Below, one piece after another: positions 10,841 to 21,600 of a stretch of DNA of 64,000 nt (positions are counted from its first letter, which is position 1; each line of letters starts with the position of its first letter). The notes under the pieces are model-generated. The model did no database searches. It saw only the letters and a list, made by a program, of their open reading frames with translations, and was not told the origin of the DNA. The translations under genes were made by a program, and so were the position numbers. The stretch is taken from contig NW_026570252.1 of assembly GCF_019649055.1 (NCBI RefSeq), forward strand, positions 744,001-808,000. Direction: 5' to 3'. Source of the stretch: Paramacrobiotus metropolitanus. Its lineage: Eukaryota > Tardigrada > Eutardigrada > Parachela > Macrobiotidae.

Positions 10841-12121
10841 TATAACGCGGGACCGTATGGGCGCCACGCGTATCCTCAAAAGCGAACAGCGGTGAACCCG
10901 GATGAGGCTTTATTGCCGAATCTAATGCGCACCGTGGCGCAGCAACACCAGACTAATGAGGAAGGATCCTGCAGCCAGTGCAACTGTGCTGCAGGTCCGT
11001 CAAAACAGCGCAGCAATGTGCGGGGTGGAAATCCCCAGAAACAGCGAATAGCTACTCAGGAGGGCGGGGCGTCCCGCCCTTACACCCCTTTTGCAGGCAT
11101 CGCTACGTCCTCGGAGCGAAATCTCCCAGGATTCGGAGGATCCGCACCCCACGCCGGTTCGGCTTGGGTTCCGGGTCAGTTCGGTCCGGTCGGCTCAGTC
11201 CTGGTTCGGTCGGCTCGAATCCGGTTCGGCTCGGGTTGGGTGCCGGGTCAGTTCGGTCCGAGGTCAGCCGTCTGGGTCAACGCATTGTCGCGCCAAATCC
11301 AGGGTCCAACCCGGAAACGGGTAAATTCCGTCGTTTCTTCAGCAGGGGAAAGGTCACGTTCTGGAGAAATTTGGGCAGGGGTTTGGGGTCTATGTGGCCC
11401 GTGACCCCTGTAAAAAAAACAAAGCACGCAAATCCGCGGTGAAATCCACTGCTCCGTCCGGGGGGAGGTCGCCGTCGCAGGAAGTTCGGGCAGTGTTATG
11501 GTGGGGGAATTCTTCGGCGTGATGCTGGTGGTCGATCCGTGCCGTTGGGATCGGAGTTGGTGCTGCTGTTGGCGGTGTATCCGTTCTGGTTTCCCGCTGG
11601 TCCGGGTCGCGTTCGCCGTCGGCATCGCAAGAGGCAATTCTCGCTCCACGGCATCGCAGGAGGGTTTCTCGCTCCGCGGCATCTCCGTCCAGTTTGGGAG
11701 GCATCCGGCGCGGGGAGGCGTCCATCTCCGTCAGTTGGGAGAGGAATCCATCACGTTCCGCGGGAATGGGGGGCATTTGTAGCTCCACACATGGGGGTTA
11801 AATTGGCTCAAATAATCAGAGGAGCCGTGCGCGCGGGCAGCGCGCACGGCCTGGCTCGCAACCATGATCTGCGACCATATAACGCGGGGCCGTATGGGCG
11901 CCACGCGTATCCTCAACAGCGAACAGCGGTGAACCCGGATGAGGCTTTATTGCCGAATCTAATGCGCACCGTGGCGCAGCAACACCAGACTAATGAGGAA
12001 GGATCCTGCAGCCAGTGCAACTGTGCTGCAGGTCCGTCAAAACAGCGCAGCAATGTGCGGGGTGGAAATCCCCAGAAACAGCGAATAGCTACTCAGGAGG
12101 GCGGGGCGTCCCGCCCTTACA
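10841..12121. mobile_element. short non-coding LTR retrotransposon (TRIM- or retrozyme-like)
   Basis: Two direct repeats of 244 bp (10841-11084 and 11878-12121) start TATAACGCGG and end CCCTTACA. They differ at only two positions near their starts. The 4-bp sequence GTAT flanks both sides (10837-10840 and 12122-12125) as a target duplication. The 793-bp interior is GC-rich, contains repeated CGGTTCGG-type motifs and an 11-bp-arm hairpin (11824-11850), and encodes no gag or pol. The repeats hold several strong hairpins, for example GGGCGGGGCGTCCCGCCC and a CTGCAG-bounded stem. Size, target duplication and lack of coding fit a TRIM. Neither the TG...CA ends nor a tRNA primer site is obvious. 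Confidence 0.8.
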
Positions 12122-12240
12122 GTATCTTATTCCTTGATAGACTAAAATAAGCTGACTCCGATCCTGCAATAAACAAAAATCGGTAAATAGAAATTGTGGC
12201 GGTTAAGAGACCGAAAAATACCACCGCTGAAAAAGTAAAG

Positions 12241-12439
12241 CTACAACGTTTTGGAATTTTCTAACAGCCATAACTCCCGAACCGGATGTTGCGCGCACAA
12301 ACGGTTTTCACGCAAGTGTGTACGAATCATCTGGCTACAGAATGTTTTAAAAGAAGAGAGAAAAGGGTTTGGGAGTGCGCAAAAGTGAAAGATTTCGTGC
12401 ATGTACATGACTTTGGTACTATGTACCGGGCCACTTCCC
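12241..12439. repeat. half copy of the TTAA-flanked MITE family
   Basis: This matches the right arm of the element at 15224-15902, including the end GTACCGGGCCACTTCCC followed by TTAA (12440-12443). The left arm is missing. Confidence 0.75.
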
Positions 12440-12499
12440 TTAACCTTTCGCACTACATACCACAGTCCCGTAAGTAACCTGCGTGTAAGGCTGCAACTT

Positions 12500-13030
12500 A
12501 ATTAGCGCAAATAGCGCGGGGATTGGGTTTTTTGCATTAGAGAATTTCGACAGGCTGCATATTATCAGATAGCAGCGCAAAGGACGAACGAATCTAGCAC
12601 ACCTTTATTGAGAACCAATAAAGCAACAAAAAAACCAACAGAAAAACCACAACTTCGATGAGGCGTAATGCTGATGGCTGCCAGCGAGCTCGAGAATTCC
12701 GTCTTCAATGATCGGCGAGCAGCAGCTGCGTATCAGCTGCGTGTTGTTTTAATTAATACTTCCGTATCAGCTGAAGTCGCATAACATGGGAATCGCTCGT
12801 AGACTGGGCGCCGCCCCCACGAGTGCAGCAAGAGCGCTGATTAGTCAGCGTAGACAAAGTACGCTGAGCGGTCAGCGGAAATGCGCGGCACGAGTGGTGT
12901 GGCCATCTGCGTGCGAGCGACAGAGCAAGGCACAAGAGATGTTTACCGCCTCGAGTGAGCGGTCTCTGACAATATTCCCCGCCACAATACGGACCGGCTA
13001 AGTGTAGTGCAAGGACGAATTCGAGTCGCA
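12500..13030. other. intergenic, no gene recognised
   Basis: Mixed-composition DNA. A 118-codon minus-strand frame (12753-13109) and its plus-strand shadow have no recognisable domain, and the frame runs into the fold-back repeat at 13035. I do not call a gene. Confidence 0.4.
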
Positions 13031-13034
13031 TGGC

Positions 13035-13200
13035 TCCCTGACATTTGGGCCGCATGACACTTCGGCCGCCGGACAATTCGGCCGCCCGTTGAAATGGGGC
13101 ATAAGACAACCTAAGAAATCTAATAAAACCTAAGAAAGCCCAAGAAAACCAAAAAAACCTAAGAAGTCCTAAGAAGTATCATGCGGCCGAAATGGCAAGA
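13035..13200. repeat. small fold-back element with CCTAAGAAA spacer
   Basis: Left-arm monomers of the type TTCGGCCGCnnGACA are followed by an A-rich spacer of repeated CCTAAGAAA-like units. The end reads CATGCGGCCGAAATGGCA, an inverted version of the arm. It has the same architecture as the elements at 27002-27500, 34850-35275 and 62035-62445. Confidence 0.65.
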
Positions 13201-13209
13201 TACCGAGCC

Positions 13210-15210
13210 ACATGTGGCCATCGTTATTGCTATTGCCGACTACTTCTTTAGCCTATTAATCCAGGCAATCATGCTCCACTGCTACTCGTATTTGCCGGTT
13301 GACGAAGCACTACCAGTACTGTACAAAATGCACAACCCAGTGCAACCGTTTTTGCTTTCGAAGATTTTCTAACCGTGGCCATTTACAAGCTACAGCTGAT
13401 TTTTTATATATTTGGGAATTTATCACACAGTACTGACGGTAGACTTTGATCGACTGTCTAACGGGACTAGGGTCGTAGCGAAGTCCAACGGCACAGCGGG
13501 CGCAGGCTCTGAGATCATCTGTATGCGCAGTTGATGCCGACCGAACCACAGAAGTGTAAAACGGAGCGCAGTCAAATTGCGCACGCCCATCGTTCGGGCC
13601 TCGCTACGGCCCTTCAGCTGTGTGCACGAGTAATAAGCGTGCACGTGCTTTAAAATAAATTTTTACCGGTTCAAATGCGGCCCGGCAGCTGTATAAGAGG
13701 GTTGAAAAATACCGGCTCACGTGGCAATCGCTCGCTACTGAAAATCCTGTACCCGAGCGCAGATCACACGATCCTTATAGTATTATACAGTTCACGGTTG
13801 CCATGAGATAGCCGATGTCTGCGATTATTTTAACTGCTGCGATTATTTTAACTGCTCTCGCTGATTCGATTTAACGGTGTGGTGTATACAGACGAGCTGC
13901 CGAGCTGCCGGTTTCGGCTTTATTCCGCAATATTCTGGCACTTCATCATTTTCCATTCCGCAGTTTCGATTTCTGTGCACTATTATAAAAATAATAGTGC
14001 ATTTGCGTTTCTTACTTGTATGTGTACAAATCACGCATACAAGTAGGCAAAATCACGCATACAAGTACGATCACGCATATGTAATACTCGTATTATGTAC
14101 TGTTACTACCGTAATCTCTAAAACATTTCTGAAAGTAAAAAACATGATTGTAAAAAAATTAGCGAAATCTCCAAATTACGTAATTCCCAAATTAATCCTT
14201 GTATTAGTTATTCCTTGAACCGATTTCCAAAAAAATTACAAAATAATTTTTGAATTAAGCGAAAATTCCCAAATAAATCCCGCACTGTTTTTAATTGTTT
14301 GAAATAAATTCTAAATTTATTTCCACAATTTTTCGGATTGATTTTCGAATGGATTTACTGATTAATTGTGCAATTTTTGGTGCACGGATTTTAAGTGTGC
14401 AAGGTGCGTGGTAGCCTAAAATCACACCCGGCTCACTTGTTATAGTACAGGTCATGATAATGGAGGCCGTGATGAAAGGGCAATCGGAAAGACGACTTTA
14501 CAAATCTTATGCAGCCGCGTCAAATTTATCAGGTTGACTTTCCGAACGCGACTGGAAACCCTCGGCCCGGAGACCATGGCCCCCGTCCAAAAGAATTTCT
14601 AGCATAGTATTGCCTGGCCTAGCCCGAAGCCACTACTTCACGCCCCTTCCTACCCTGAAGCTCTAACCACCTCACCTCGTCCCCGGCATGTCGCGCGTTG
14701 GGATAGGCTGCGTGACGCAGCACTTCCCGACGCGTGGCTTGCCGGGAAACGGGGTGTCCGGACCACGGCTGGCGGATGTAACGTGATTCATATTATGTCT
14801 GTGACTCTTGCTTTTAGCCATTCTGTTGAGCTGATTGTCTAGTTCTTCCACCTACATACGTGCTAGTCTGTTGATATGCTATGTCTCGTTATATAAGTCA
14901 CAGTATGTTACTGTGATAGACAGTCATCTATCTAGTCGATTGACTAAACGGTGTATCAGTACGGTCGGCTATCTTATTAAAACCCATCGTTAAACGGACG
15001 TTGCGGAATTCAAATGCCGAATCACCCGGCAAAAGCCATCCACACTGCTTGTTCTTGTATCATCGGGGCTGACTGATCCCAATGGCCGAATGATCATTTT
15101 CACATCGAAGCAGCCGGAAGGCAGCTGAGTTTTGGTGCGACGAGTCGATCTAAAGGCCGTTGGATGGTATAATTGTGTCCCGCTTCGCGTCGGGACCGAA
15201 TTACTCTAGC
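13210..15210. other. 2-kb intergenic stretch without a recognised gene
   Basis: It contains a three-copy tandem of an AATCACGCATACAAGTA-like 19-bp unit (about 14028-14082) and AT-rich DNA (14100-14400). A GC-richer block (14450-14800) has no convincing frame. Nothing else is supported. Confidence 0.45.
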
Positions 15211-15223
15211 CAACGGCCTTTAA

Positions 15224-15902
15224 GGGATTTGGCCCGGTACATAGCACAGAAATCGTGTACGTTGACGGGAATATGCGCTTTCGCGCACTTTCAAACACGT
15301 TTTTGGCTTGCTTTTTGATATTGTGTAGCCAAATGATTGCTGTACATAGGCGTGAAATCCGTTTTCGCGCGCAACATCCGGTTGCGGAGTTATGAGGGTA
15401 ACAAAATTCCAAAAAGTTTAAATGCATTCAGGTGTACGAAAAGTCTCATTATGGACCGATCCCTTTCAAATTTTGCGCGTAAATGCACATAACCATGAAG
15501 ATTGTTTTGACACGGATCCACTGTTCCAGCATGTTTTTCAAATTTTAAAATGAATTTCAAATATTTTAAAATTTATTTTAAAATTCGAAAAAAATCGTGG
15601 AAGTCTGGATCCGTGTCAAAACGATCTTCATGGTTATGTACATTTACGCGCAAAATTTGAAAAGAATCGGTCTATAATGTGACTTTTGGTACACCTGAAT
15701 GCATTTAAACTTTTTGGAATTTTGATACCCTCATAACTTCGCAACCGGATGTTGGGCGCGCAAACGGTTTTCTCGCCTGTGTATACAATTCTTCTGGCTA
15801 CAAAATACCATAAAGCAATGCAAAAAAGTGTTTGGGAGTGCGCAACAGCGAAAGTTCCCCTGGATGTACACGAACTTGGTGCTATGTACCGGGCCAAATC
15901 CC
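15224..15902. mobile_element. TTAA-flanked MITE, complete copy
   Basis: A 679-bp inverted repeat with arms of about 330 bp that meet at an AT-rich centre (TTTAAAAT-rich, about 15545-15595). Ends are GGGATTTGGCCCGGTACATA and its complement. TTAA stands on both sides (15220-15223 and 15903-15906), the target duplication typical of piggyBac-type elements. It encodes nothing and is the reference copy for the family in this window. Confidence 0.85.
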
Positions 15903-16712
15903 TTAAGATCGGATGCCCTTATGCTCAAGCTCCAAAGCGTGAACATGCGTTCCACAGGCATCGTGGAGTGAATCAGCTCCCGGTATGTTACAGCTAATAA
16001 CTTTAGTGAATTTAGTGATAAATTTATCATCGGGCTTTCATAATTTCGTTTCCCGTTTAAAATATTTTAAAAAAAAATCATTATAAAATTTTTGAAATTT
16101 CTGCAAACCTGGTAACCTGGGTGTGATTCGCATTAGTGAGATGCGTTCCTTAAAATGCGGGGAAATTATAATTCCGGTATTCATTAACACAACCAATAAA
16201 CTGCAGAAAAAGGCAGTTAACACTCCTACTGCAGACGGTAATGCACTCGTATAACAGTATAGCTAACAATAGTTCCGCCGTCAGTTCCAGGATGCAGACA
16301 TATTAAGCTGCTGAGAATTCTGCTCTACAACTTGCATTCCCGTCTAGCCTGGCTCAGATCACCGCAGCCCGGGGGCTTGTGGATAAACCGCGGAAGACGT
16401 GCCCGGTTGTCTTGACCTTTCTGCTGAACAGGCGAAAGTGCTGTAGGTGACATCTGTAACTGCTGCGGATTTCCTTTTAGCGTTCTTTGAATTGCGTGCC
16501 AAATGTGCCAGGAACGAAAACTTTATACACGGAACATAATATTTAATCGACAGAAAATAAAGACCGCGCAATTCGGTTCTACAGGAACTTACCTACAATA
16601 CCTCTAAAAAAGCGAAAAACTACGATACCTACATAAATACATATGTCGAAGTTATAAAACACATTATATGACAAACAATAAAGCCCAGCTGTGCGTATAC
16701 AAGTTAGAGAAA

Positions 16713-18833
16713 CTAGTGTTTCAAGCAGTCTTGAAGAAGCATCTTCAACGGTACGAGAAACGGAGGTGGCGCCCGGTCGACGTTTAGAAACTAATCAAGA
16801 GAAATCTGGTACGCCATGGAGAACATTTGGGACGTTTCGTTCAGCTTGCGGTAGACAGCGGCGCGTTCCGCCGGATCGCACCGACGATAGCCGATCATGT
16901 ACGTCAGTGCGTCCGCGTAGAACGTGTGCCGGTGGCTGAGTAGCGCTTTATCTGAAGCGGTGGTTGTTCCTGAATAAAATCCCGGCAACGGAATAACCAA
17001 AATCATTGCACGCTTTTGCTGAGCCCCAATGGCGTACTCGTAATGTCAAATGCCGAACAAAATTACAATCTTATTATTTTTTTATAAATTTACACGATAC
17101 ATTCGAGTATCAAAAACCGCCCTTGTAAAAGAACCTCCCTCATGTGGTGCAGCAACCTTTCCTCTCATTCAACGACTAGCTCATCGACGACGTAACTACC
17201 GTGCTCCTCCTATCCCTCTACGGTTTTATTTAAATTTTAGAAATAAAAAAATCACTCCGAAGAAGAAAAGCGAGTAGGGTGACATGTTCCGACAGAGTGA
17301 TAGAAATATCTGAGTGGCTGCATCCACCTTTCTGCCGGAGCAGTGTTCACATGCATTGATCTTACAATGAGCCCGAATGCACTCAATGGCGTCATTGCCA
17401 GATCAATCGACGCCGACGGGTTGGTTCGGCAGAAAGGTGGATGGCCTTTAGAAAAGGTGGATGTGTTCCGGTAGAAAGGTGGACGGCCGATCCACCAATC
17501 TGCCGACCTTCGGCAGATTGGTGGATGCAATTTCACTGAACATTCACCATCCACCGGTCCACCTTTCTGCCGGCTACAAGCGCTTGCGCTGACGGCATCG
17601 AGGTACAGGTTTGCGAGAACCGGACGGAGAAGTAGCCGTTGTCGGCAGAAAATCATCGTTAAAATGTCCACGCAGTAAAACCTGCACTTCTGTTCGGTCC
17701 GGCTGGGTTTCCAGTGTGTTGGAACTCAATGCACGGTCAGCTCATGATGAGTCTTCTACGTTGACTGCAAACATTTTTAAATAAGGGATCCCGGATTGAT
17801 TTTAATTAGTGTCCACAGCGCAGGCATTTTTGTTTTATGGATGAGCTATCGACAATAAACGAGAGAGGGATCCCGGTCTTGGTCTTCTTGTACCGTTGTT
17901 CGAGGTCATTACTTGTATGGTAAACGAAAAAGGCGGTCGTTGGGAAGGCCATCATAAAGGTACGCCTCACTGAATTTTAATTTCCCCAAACCGACTTCTG
18001 TCGTATAGGTATAAGAGTAGGTAACGTTCTGAATGTAACTAGTACCTGTGGGAGTACGTTCCTATAAAGAGTGCACTTAACCTTTAATAAGTATCATGTC
18101 ACAAGTACAACTAGTACCTTGACAAATCGCAACTGAATCAGCTGGCAGTATTTGCCAGCAACATCTGGACAGCGGACCGTTCGCTATGGACACTTCTGCG
18201 TTCTCCCTGTTGTTATGCAAGACTGCAGTACATCTCCCAGTTTCCTTTTCTTTTTTCATCGATATAAGCAGAGCGTAGTTTTTACATGGTACTTACAATT
18301 TGAAAATTCAGTTAAACCGTTTCGAAGTTATTTGGGCTGGGAAAAAAAGCCGTCCGTAAACACTGCCCCGCGCTGCGATACATAAGTTTTGCACCCGCAT
18401 AAAGATATGTCTGGTGGTGATTGCACTTATAAGGGTGCAGCGCAGTGGCTCGCGTGGCGGTGATCGAGTGTTCCGTCATTCATTTTTTTCTAGGCAAATA
18501 ACTTAAAACTTTAAAATTCTCAAGTACTCTGTAAAACGCTCGCTCTGTTTAAATAACTGGGTACAGAAGCCGGAAGGTAATCGGTTTGAATCTCTCACTC
18601 AGATACAAGTGAGAGATTCCTTAATGAGATTTAGAAATTATGACTCAAGCTGTCCAGTTGAATGATTCACTTGCCGTATGTCTGAGTTAAGCGAGCATGT
18701 AATAGTTGCTTAATTTTTCTCTCGGATAATAGTAGAAGCCCGAGCCCACGCAGATAATGTATTATCGAACCTCTGTTCTCTGAATTACTCCTCTTGGTCG
18801 TTTCCCTGCGCCATGCCCGTCCGACTCTTCCAT
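16713..18833 (-). pseudogene. nuclear-receptor LBD-only gene, unit 2 (decayed)
   Basis: Remnants of exon 1 (18771-18833), exon 2 (17594-17764) and exon 6 (16713-16969) lie in the right order. Exon 1 has lost one base after the codons for GKR (63 instead of 64 nt), which shifts the frame. Exon 2 has an in-frame TGA just before ADRALSSN. Exon 6 has TAG at the Trp codon of the ISLGW motif. Exons 3 and 4 are absent, and only the edges of exon 5 remain (about 17097-17150). In their place is a repeat of TCCACCTTTCTGCCG units. This copy cannot make an LBD. Confidence 0.88.
17320..17575. repeat. fold-back repeat of TCCACCTTTCTGCCG units replacing exons 3-5
   Basis: The unit TCCACCTTTCTGCCG occurs in both orientations: at 17321 and 17559 forward, and at 17420, 17450 and 17475 reversed. 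The centre is a hairpin with arms GATCCACCAATCTGCCGA at about 17490-17526. It occupies the place where exons 3-5 of unit 2 should be. Confidence 0.75.
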
Positions 18834-19091
18834 GGAAATAATATGATTGCATTTAGCTTTTTAAAAACTCCACCTCCGAAAGTTGTAAACGCCTCCTGCG
18901 CGAAATGGCCCGATACATAAAACACGGTAGACAATTCTTGTCAATAAAACTGCAAAAGTGGAGCTGCGCAGAAGCGGTTCCCACAGATTATACAGGAAAA
19001 ATATACCGATAAAAGATGTTGACGACCGCCGCGCTCCTACGTTGAGACACAATCATAAAGAAATAATTTCTTAAGTCATACGTGCGATGTA

Positions 19092-19413
19092 CAAGCTTGT
19101 CTAGTAATTCCCTACGTAGAGGTACAGCTAGCGCGAAGTTTGCGCTTATAACGATGGCCACTTCACTACGTTTATCAAATTGCCTAAATGCGCTCCGCAG
19201 TCAGGTTGTCAATTACTGCACCGACCATTTTTTAACTAGCTTCCGCCAGACAGTTACTATTATTCTCATACACTTGTATGGCTTGTACCAAGCCACCATC
19301 CAGTCAAATGCAAGTTACGTGTTGGCGCGGCGCGCCGTAGTGTGAAGTTTGGCGTAACACGCAAATTGTGTAAATCGCTGTATTGATTCGTCAGAAATTA
19401 CCGGACAAGCTTG
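19092..19413. mobile_element. TA-flanked MITE (Tc1/mariner-like) upstream of unit 2
   Basis: Ends CAAGCTTGTCTAGTAATT and, reverse-complemented on the right, CAAGCTTGTCCGGTAATT. TA is present on each side (19090-19091 and 19414-19415). Unit 1 has the uninterrupted site GCGATGTACTCTG at about 10180. An 87-codon frame inside it has no recognised domain. Confidence 0.85.
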
Positions 19414-19520
19414 TACTCTGTATATACCGTATCACTGTGTGTGTCTTGAATACAAGACGCTGGAGGCATTTTCACGTTCCTCGTGGTACTGCAAACGCTG
19501 ATAGCTGCCGCATCGGTTTA

Positions 19521-19751
19521 AGGGGGCATCCATAAATTACGTACTCAGACAACCACGGTTTTTTCACCCCTCCCTCCCCCTTCGTAACGGTACGTCACGT
19601 TAGCTTGACCCCTCCCCCATGCATCGCTCAGTCGTAAAACATGGAGCTGACCACCCCCTCCCCCTGCGATTGCCGGGGCCGTCACAGCTTGTCACGCTTT
19701 TTGGATCCGTCCCTCCCTGGTTCACTGCGTACGTAATTTATGGAACCCCAA
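19521..19751. mobile_element. TA-flanked MITE with CCATAAATTACGTA ends
   Basis: The left end reads GGGGGCATCCATAAATTACG and the right end mirrors it (TACGTAATTTATGGAACCCC). TA flanks both sides. Unit 1 has the empty site CATCGGTTACACTGTCTG at about 10280. The interior is rich in CCCTCCCCC tracts and non-coding. Confidence 0.87.
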
Positions 19752-20557
19752 TACACCGTCTGTCAGCGGCTTTGGGGGAAAATAATCGATAAAAATGCAC
19801 TTCCCGGATAAACAAACACCCTAGCCGCTACAATTGTCTCCAGGTGGGCGTTAATCTGTCCTGCATACAGTGTAAAAATAACCAAGTCACGTTTAATATT
19901 TCCATTTGCAGTGCTAATTGCCTTTATTATTGCCGACTACTAGGACGGAAAGGCGAACAACAGCAGGTGCATGGGGGGTGGATTTTAATTCACAAAAATC
20001 CCTGGCAAACGAATCTGTCTGCCGGTACAACGTAAACAGAACATCAACGCCTGCACGCACGCAGGTAAGCCTCACAAGAACATCATTCTACGACAAAAAG
20101 TCAAAACAAATCTCTAATGCAAATCTTTCAATGCGAACGAGATCCATGGTCGGTATCCTCCCGTTCCTCCTGCAAATGGCGGTGGGCGGGCGGGGAAAAC
20201 GAATTCTACGTTTAGCTGTGAGGCACTGGAAGTTGTGATCCGGCTGGCAGCTTTTTATAAGCGGGCAGTGGATCCGGTTTTGGTCGCTCTGCAACCGTCA
20301 GTGGCCTCCCGGCCAATGCCGACAGAGATGGGTCAGTTACGTTCGGCCAATAATAAACAAATTCTGCGTACGTACAGAATTTTACTCATTATTGCCGACT
20401 ACTAGGACGGAAAGGCGAACAACAGCAGGTGCATGGGGGGTGGATTTTAATTCACAAAAATCCCTGGCAAACGAATCTGTCTGCCGGTACAACGTAAACA
20501 GAACATCAACGCCTGCACGCACGCAGGTAAGCCTCCGAACCCCCAAACCTCTACGCC

Positions 20558-21600
20558 TCACTGTTGGTATGCGTACGATGCCATAATTGCTGCAAATTCG
20601 TGTCTGCGCTCGTTATCCAGAGTAATGTACTTCTGATAACAACTGCTGCGCCAATTACCTTGTGCTTTCACAACTTCTGCCGACGCTCCAATTGATGCTG
20701 CCAGAGTCGCCCCTCCACGGCGAAATGAGTGCGTCGAGATACGCGATGCGTCAAAACCTGCTCTGCGTACCACCTTTTTGAGGTAGTTGTTAAACTGCTT
20801 GGCCGTAAAGCTTTTGAGGACGTTATTACTGCGGAAGGAGAGAAGGTGATCACTTTCCTTAGCACGACTTTGTCAAGCATGCTTTTGATGGCTTCCATCG
20901 GACACAGTTCCTTTGCGTGTGCGATTTCCGGTATGATGACTTCCACGAACGCATTCTTATAGCGATTGGATTTTAGCGCGGGTACGGTGATCTTATACCC
21001 CGAAGAGGTCCGACTCAAATGTTTTACTAACACATGCCGATTGCTGCTACTGCTGGAGCAAAATAAATTTGAACTCCTAAAAAGCGAGAAAAATGCTAGT
21101 AAACACGCTGCCCAAAACGTTCTTCGCGCTGCTTCAGGTATAAAGCGCAAGTGCCTTCGAATTGCGACCAGTGTTTCCGGACTAATTCCCTTACGTCTGT
21201 GAGGCAGTTCCTCACACTGCTTCTGCGCTCCAGCAAGGGCTTCTTTTATTGTAAAATGCGACAGATCCGGTGCTACCGTGTCATGGAAATGATGAAACGA
21301 CGCCAAACTTGCAACGTAGTTTATTATCGTTGAGTACTGCAGTGAGCTGCGAGACAATTCCGTAATGTACAAACAAATTGTATGCGGCGAAGCCGGGACT
21401 GCTTGAAGCTTATATGCACTGCACAACTGCTTAAACCTGCTCCACTGGGAACGACGTGTTCGCTGCGATGAAACTGCTGTGCCAGCTTTCCGCAAGTCTT
21501 TCAGCTGTTTCTCCAGTTCCGCTTCTGGGATACGAGGTGTTCGTTGTTTCCGGTAGCCTTTCCCCGGGAAAACTGCGAAAAACGGAAAGAAATCTGTCAA
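20558..21600 (-). CDS. tyrosine recombinase of the Ngaro/PAT element (frameshifted)
   Basis: It would cut and rejoin circular element DNA into the genome. The first frame (21600 down to about 20870) contains the SAM-like N-terminal core and the first catalytic Arg in SLFRSSNL (about residue 175). The C-terminal part lies in another frame (about 20865-20558) and holds HSFR (His-x-x-Arg), the GNW motif and the nucleophile Tyr in SCYQKYI. The two halves join only through a frameshift near 20860-20875, after MEAIKSMLDK. A single-base error or indel explains this, so this copy is probably defective unless the frame change is programmed. It overlaps the RT frame by 170 bp. Confidence 0.88.

Noticed and set aside
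10900-10945. Hammerhead ribozyme in the LTR
   Set aside because: GATGAGGC-loop-GCCGAA looks like part of the core, but the invariant U4 is G and no cleavage-site helix fits. It is kept only as something to test.
11205-11240. TTCGAATCC-like B box suggesting a tRNA
   Set aside because: It is part of the CGGTTCGG-type repeats inside the LTR element, and no cloverleaf or A box is found around it.
10640-11404. 254-codon plus-strand frame
   Set aside because: It runs through the palindrome, an LTR and the repeat-rich interior of the non-coding element, and has no domain.
14980-14993. A single AAAACCCATC motif, similar to a telomere-type repeat
   Set aside because: Only one copy and no tandem run, so chance is the simplest explanation.
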